Of a stretch of 64,000 nt of DNA, positions 63,194 to 64,000 are shown piece by piece. The position numbers and the translations under genes were made by a program. The notes beneath the pieces are model-generated. The model did no database searches. It was not told the origin of the DNA and saw only the letters and a program-made list of their open reading frames with translations. How positions within the stretch are numbered: the first letter of the stretch is position 1; every line of letters starts with the position of its first letter. Source of the DNA: Nevskia sp035651715 (GTDB lineage Bacteria > Pseudomonadota > Gammaproteobacteria > Nevskiales > Nevskiaceae); NCBI GenBank assembly GCA_035651715.1, contig DASRFD010000059.1:1-64000 (forward strand), written 5' to 3'.

Positions 63194-64000
63194 ATGAGAT
63201 CCGACCCCGCCACGCCGCAGAATCCGCACGCCGGCCCCGCCTACCTCCCGGGCGGACGCAGCCGCTTCGCCGAGCCCTTGCGCCGGCGCATGGAGGCCGC
63301 GGTGATCGGCCTCACCTCCGGCGCCGGCGCGCCGCGCGTGAACTTTCTCGAGCCGCCCGGCGACCCCGGGCTGTTCGGGCCGGACTCGGTGTGCTGGCGG
63401 GTGCACGCCGACTTCGCCATGATGATCACCGGCGGCGTCAGCGCGCTGCTGCTGCAGGCCCTGCATCCCCTGGCCCTGGCCGGCGTGTGGGACCACTCCA
63501 ATTTCCGCCAGGACATCCTCGGCCGGCTGCGCCGCACTTCGGCCTTCGTCGGCGGCGTCACCTTCGCCGGCCGGCGCGACGCGCAGGTGCTGATCGAACG
63601 GGTGCGCGGCATCCACCGCCGCGTCGTCGGCACGGCCGAGGACGGTCGTCCCTACGCGGCCGGCGATCCCGACCTGCTGACCTGGGTGCACGTGGCCGAG
63701 CACTCCAGCTTCCTGCGCTCCTGGCAACGCTACGGCCCCCGCAGCCTGGGATCGGCCGAGCAGGACCGTTACTACGCCGAAACCGCCGTGGTGGCGGAGC
63801 TGCTCGGGGCGCGCGCCGTGCCCAAGTCGGCGGCGGCGGTCGAGCAGTACTTCCAGGCGCTGCGGCCGCAGCTTGCCTGCGATCATCGCGCCCGGGAAGT
63901 GCACCGCATCCTGTTCGCCACCCGCGCGCCGAACGCCGCGATCGAGCCGTTCGGCCGCCTGTTCCTGCACGCCGGCGAGGACCTGCTGCCGGACTGGGCC
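63194..64000 (+). CDS. DUF2236 / MpaB-family oxygenase (3' end outside window)
   Basis: The first 269 codons of an ER-bound-oxygenase MpaB/DUF2236 family protein, related to latex-clearing oxygenases that use heme b. Visible are DSVCWRVHADFAMMITGGVSALLLQALHP, RRTSAFVGGVTFAG, and LLTWVHVAEHSSFLRSW with the family histidines. Start ATG 63194. Substrates in the family are unsaturated lipids or polyisoprenes; here unknown. Divergent from an AraC regulator. Confidence 0.82.
   Translation, partial: MRSDPATPQNPHAGPAYLPGGRSRFAEPLRRRMEAAVIGLTSGAGAPRVNFLEPPGDPGLFGPDSVCWRVHADFAMMITGGVSALLLQALHPLALAGVWDHSNFRQDILGRLRRTSAFVGGVTFAGRRDAQVLIERVRGIHRRVVGTAEDGRPYAAGDPDLLTWVHVAEHSSFLRSWQRYGPRSLGSAEQDRYYAETAVVAELLGARAVPKSAAAVEQYFQALRPQLACDHRAREVHRILFATRAPNAAIEPFGRLFLHAGEDLLPDWA

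Overview
The window is a GC-rich (about 70%) bacterial chromosome segment. Its gene neighbourhoods are those of a Gammaproteobacterium: rpoE/algU-mucA-mucB-mucD-lepA-lepB-rnc-era-recO-pdxJ, yebC-ruvCAB-ybgC-tolQRAB-pal-cpoB-queE-queC, pyrG-kdsA-eno-ftsB-ispD and surE-pcm-DedA-nlpD. A 5'-methylthioinosine-type phosphorylase near nagZ/hpt, together with several hydrophobic-substrate enzymes (Baeyer-Villiger monooxygenase, DUF2236 oxygenase, PF10118 protein), fits the Nevskiales/Xanthomonadales side of the class. That placement is inference; no rRNA is present. No CRISPR array, prophage or complete insertion sequence is visible.

Layout. 1-9.6 kb: 5'-truncated-window aminotransferase alaC, a secreted peroxiredoxin, then nlpD, DedA, pcm, surE (all minus), an Smr protein and a small lipoprotein-like ORF (plus), and a large TIR-TM-WD40 protein lying between surE and ispD, where relatives keep ispF and truD. 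8.6-13.4 kb: ispD, ftsB, eno, kdsA, pyrG, tightly overlapped. 13.5-20.3 kb: SPOR protein, methylthio-purine phosphorylase, M48 protease, SH3 protein, CHASE2 cyclase, hpt, nagZ. 20.4-24.8 kb: CYTH, rlmD, DEDD exonuclease, cysM, pdxJ. A 271-bp MITE-like inverted-repeat element separates pdxJ from recO. 25.1-34.9 kb: recO, era, rnc, DUF4845, lepB, lepA, glutaredoxin-like, mucD, mucB, mucA, algU. nadB diverges at 35.2 kb.

36.8-44.7 kb is the accessory part: a tail-anchored protein with a sigma-54-like promoter, a structured intergenic element, an MFS transporter, a dimeric dUTPase, a BVMO divergent from an AraC regulator with direct-repeat operators, an LtaS-like membrane sulfatase and a frameshifted lipoprotein. 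Then come tRNA-Lys, queC/queE, cpoB-pal-tolBARQ-ybgC, ruvBAC-yebC and an orphan lpdA. 56.4-64 kb: a solute-binding/vWA fusion lipoprotein, a PF10118 protein, a penicillin-acylase-family Ntn hydrolase, an AraC regulator and a DUF2236 oxygenase running off the end.

Most of the window is envelope, translation, repair and nucleotide housekeeping. Many minus-strand operons overlap by an NTGA tetranucleotide with non-ATG starts (GTG, TTG, probably CTG), which points to extensive translational coupling. The strongest candidates for new biology are the TIR-WD40 protein and its atypical locus, the MITE-like element, the structured element at 37.4 kb and the sigma-54-type promoter beside it.
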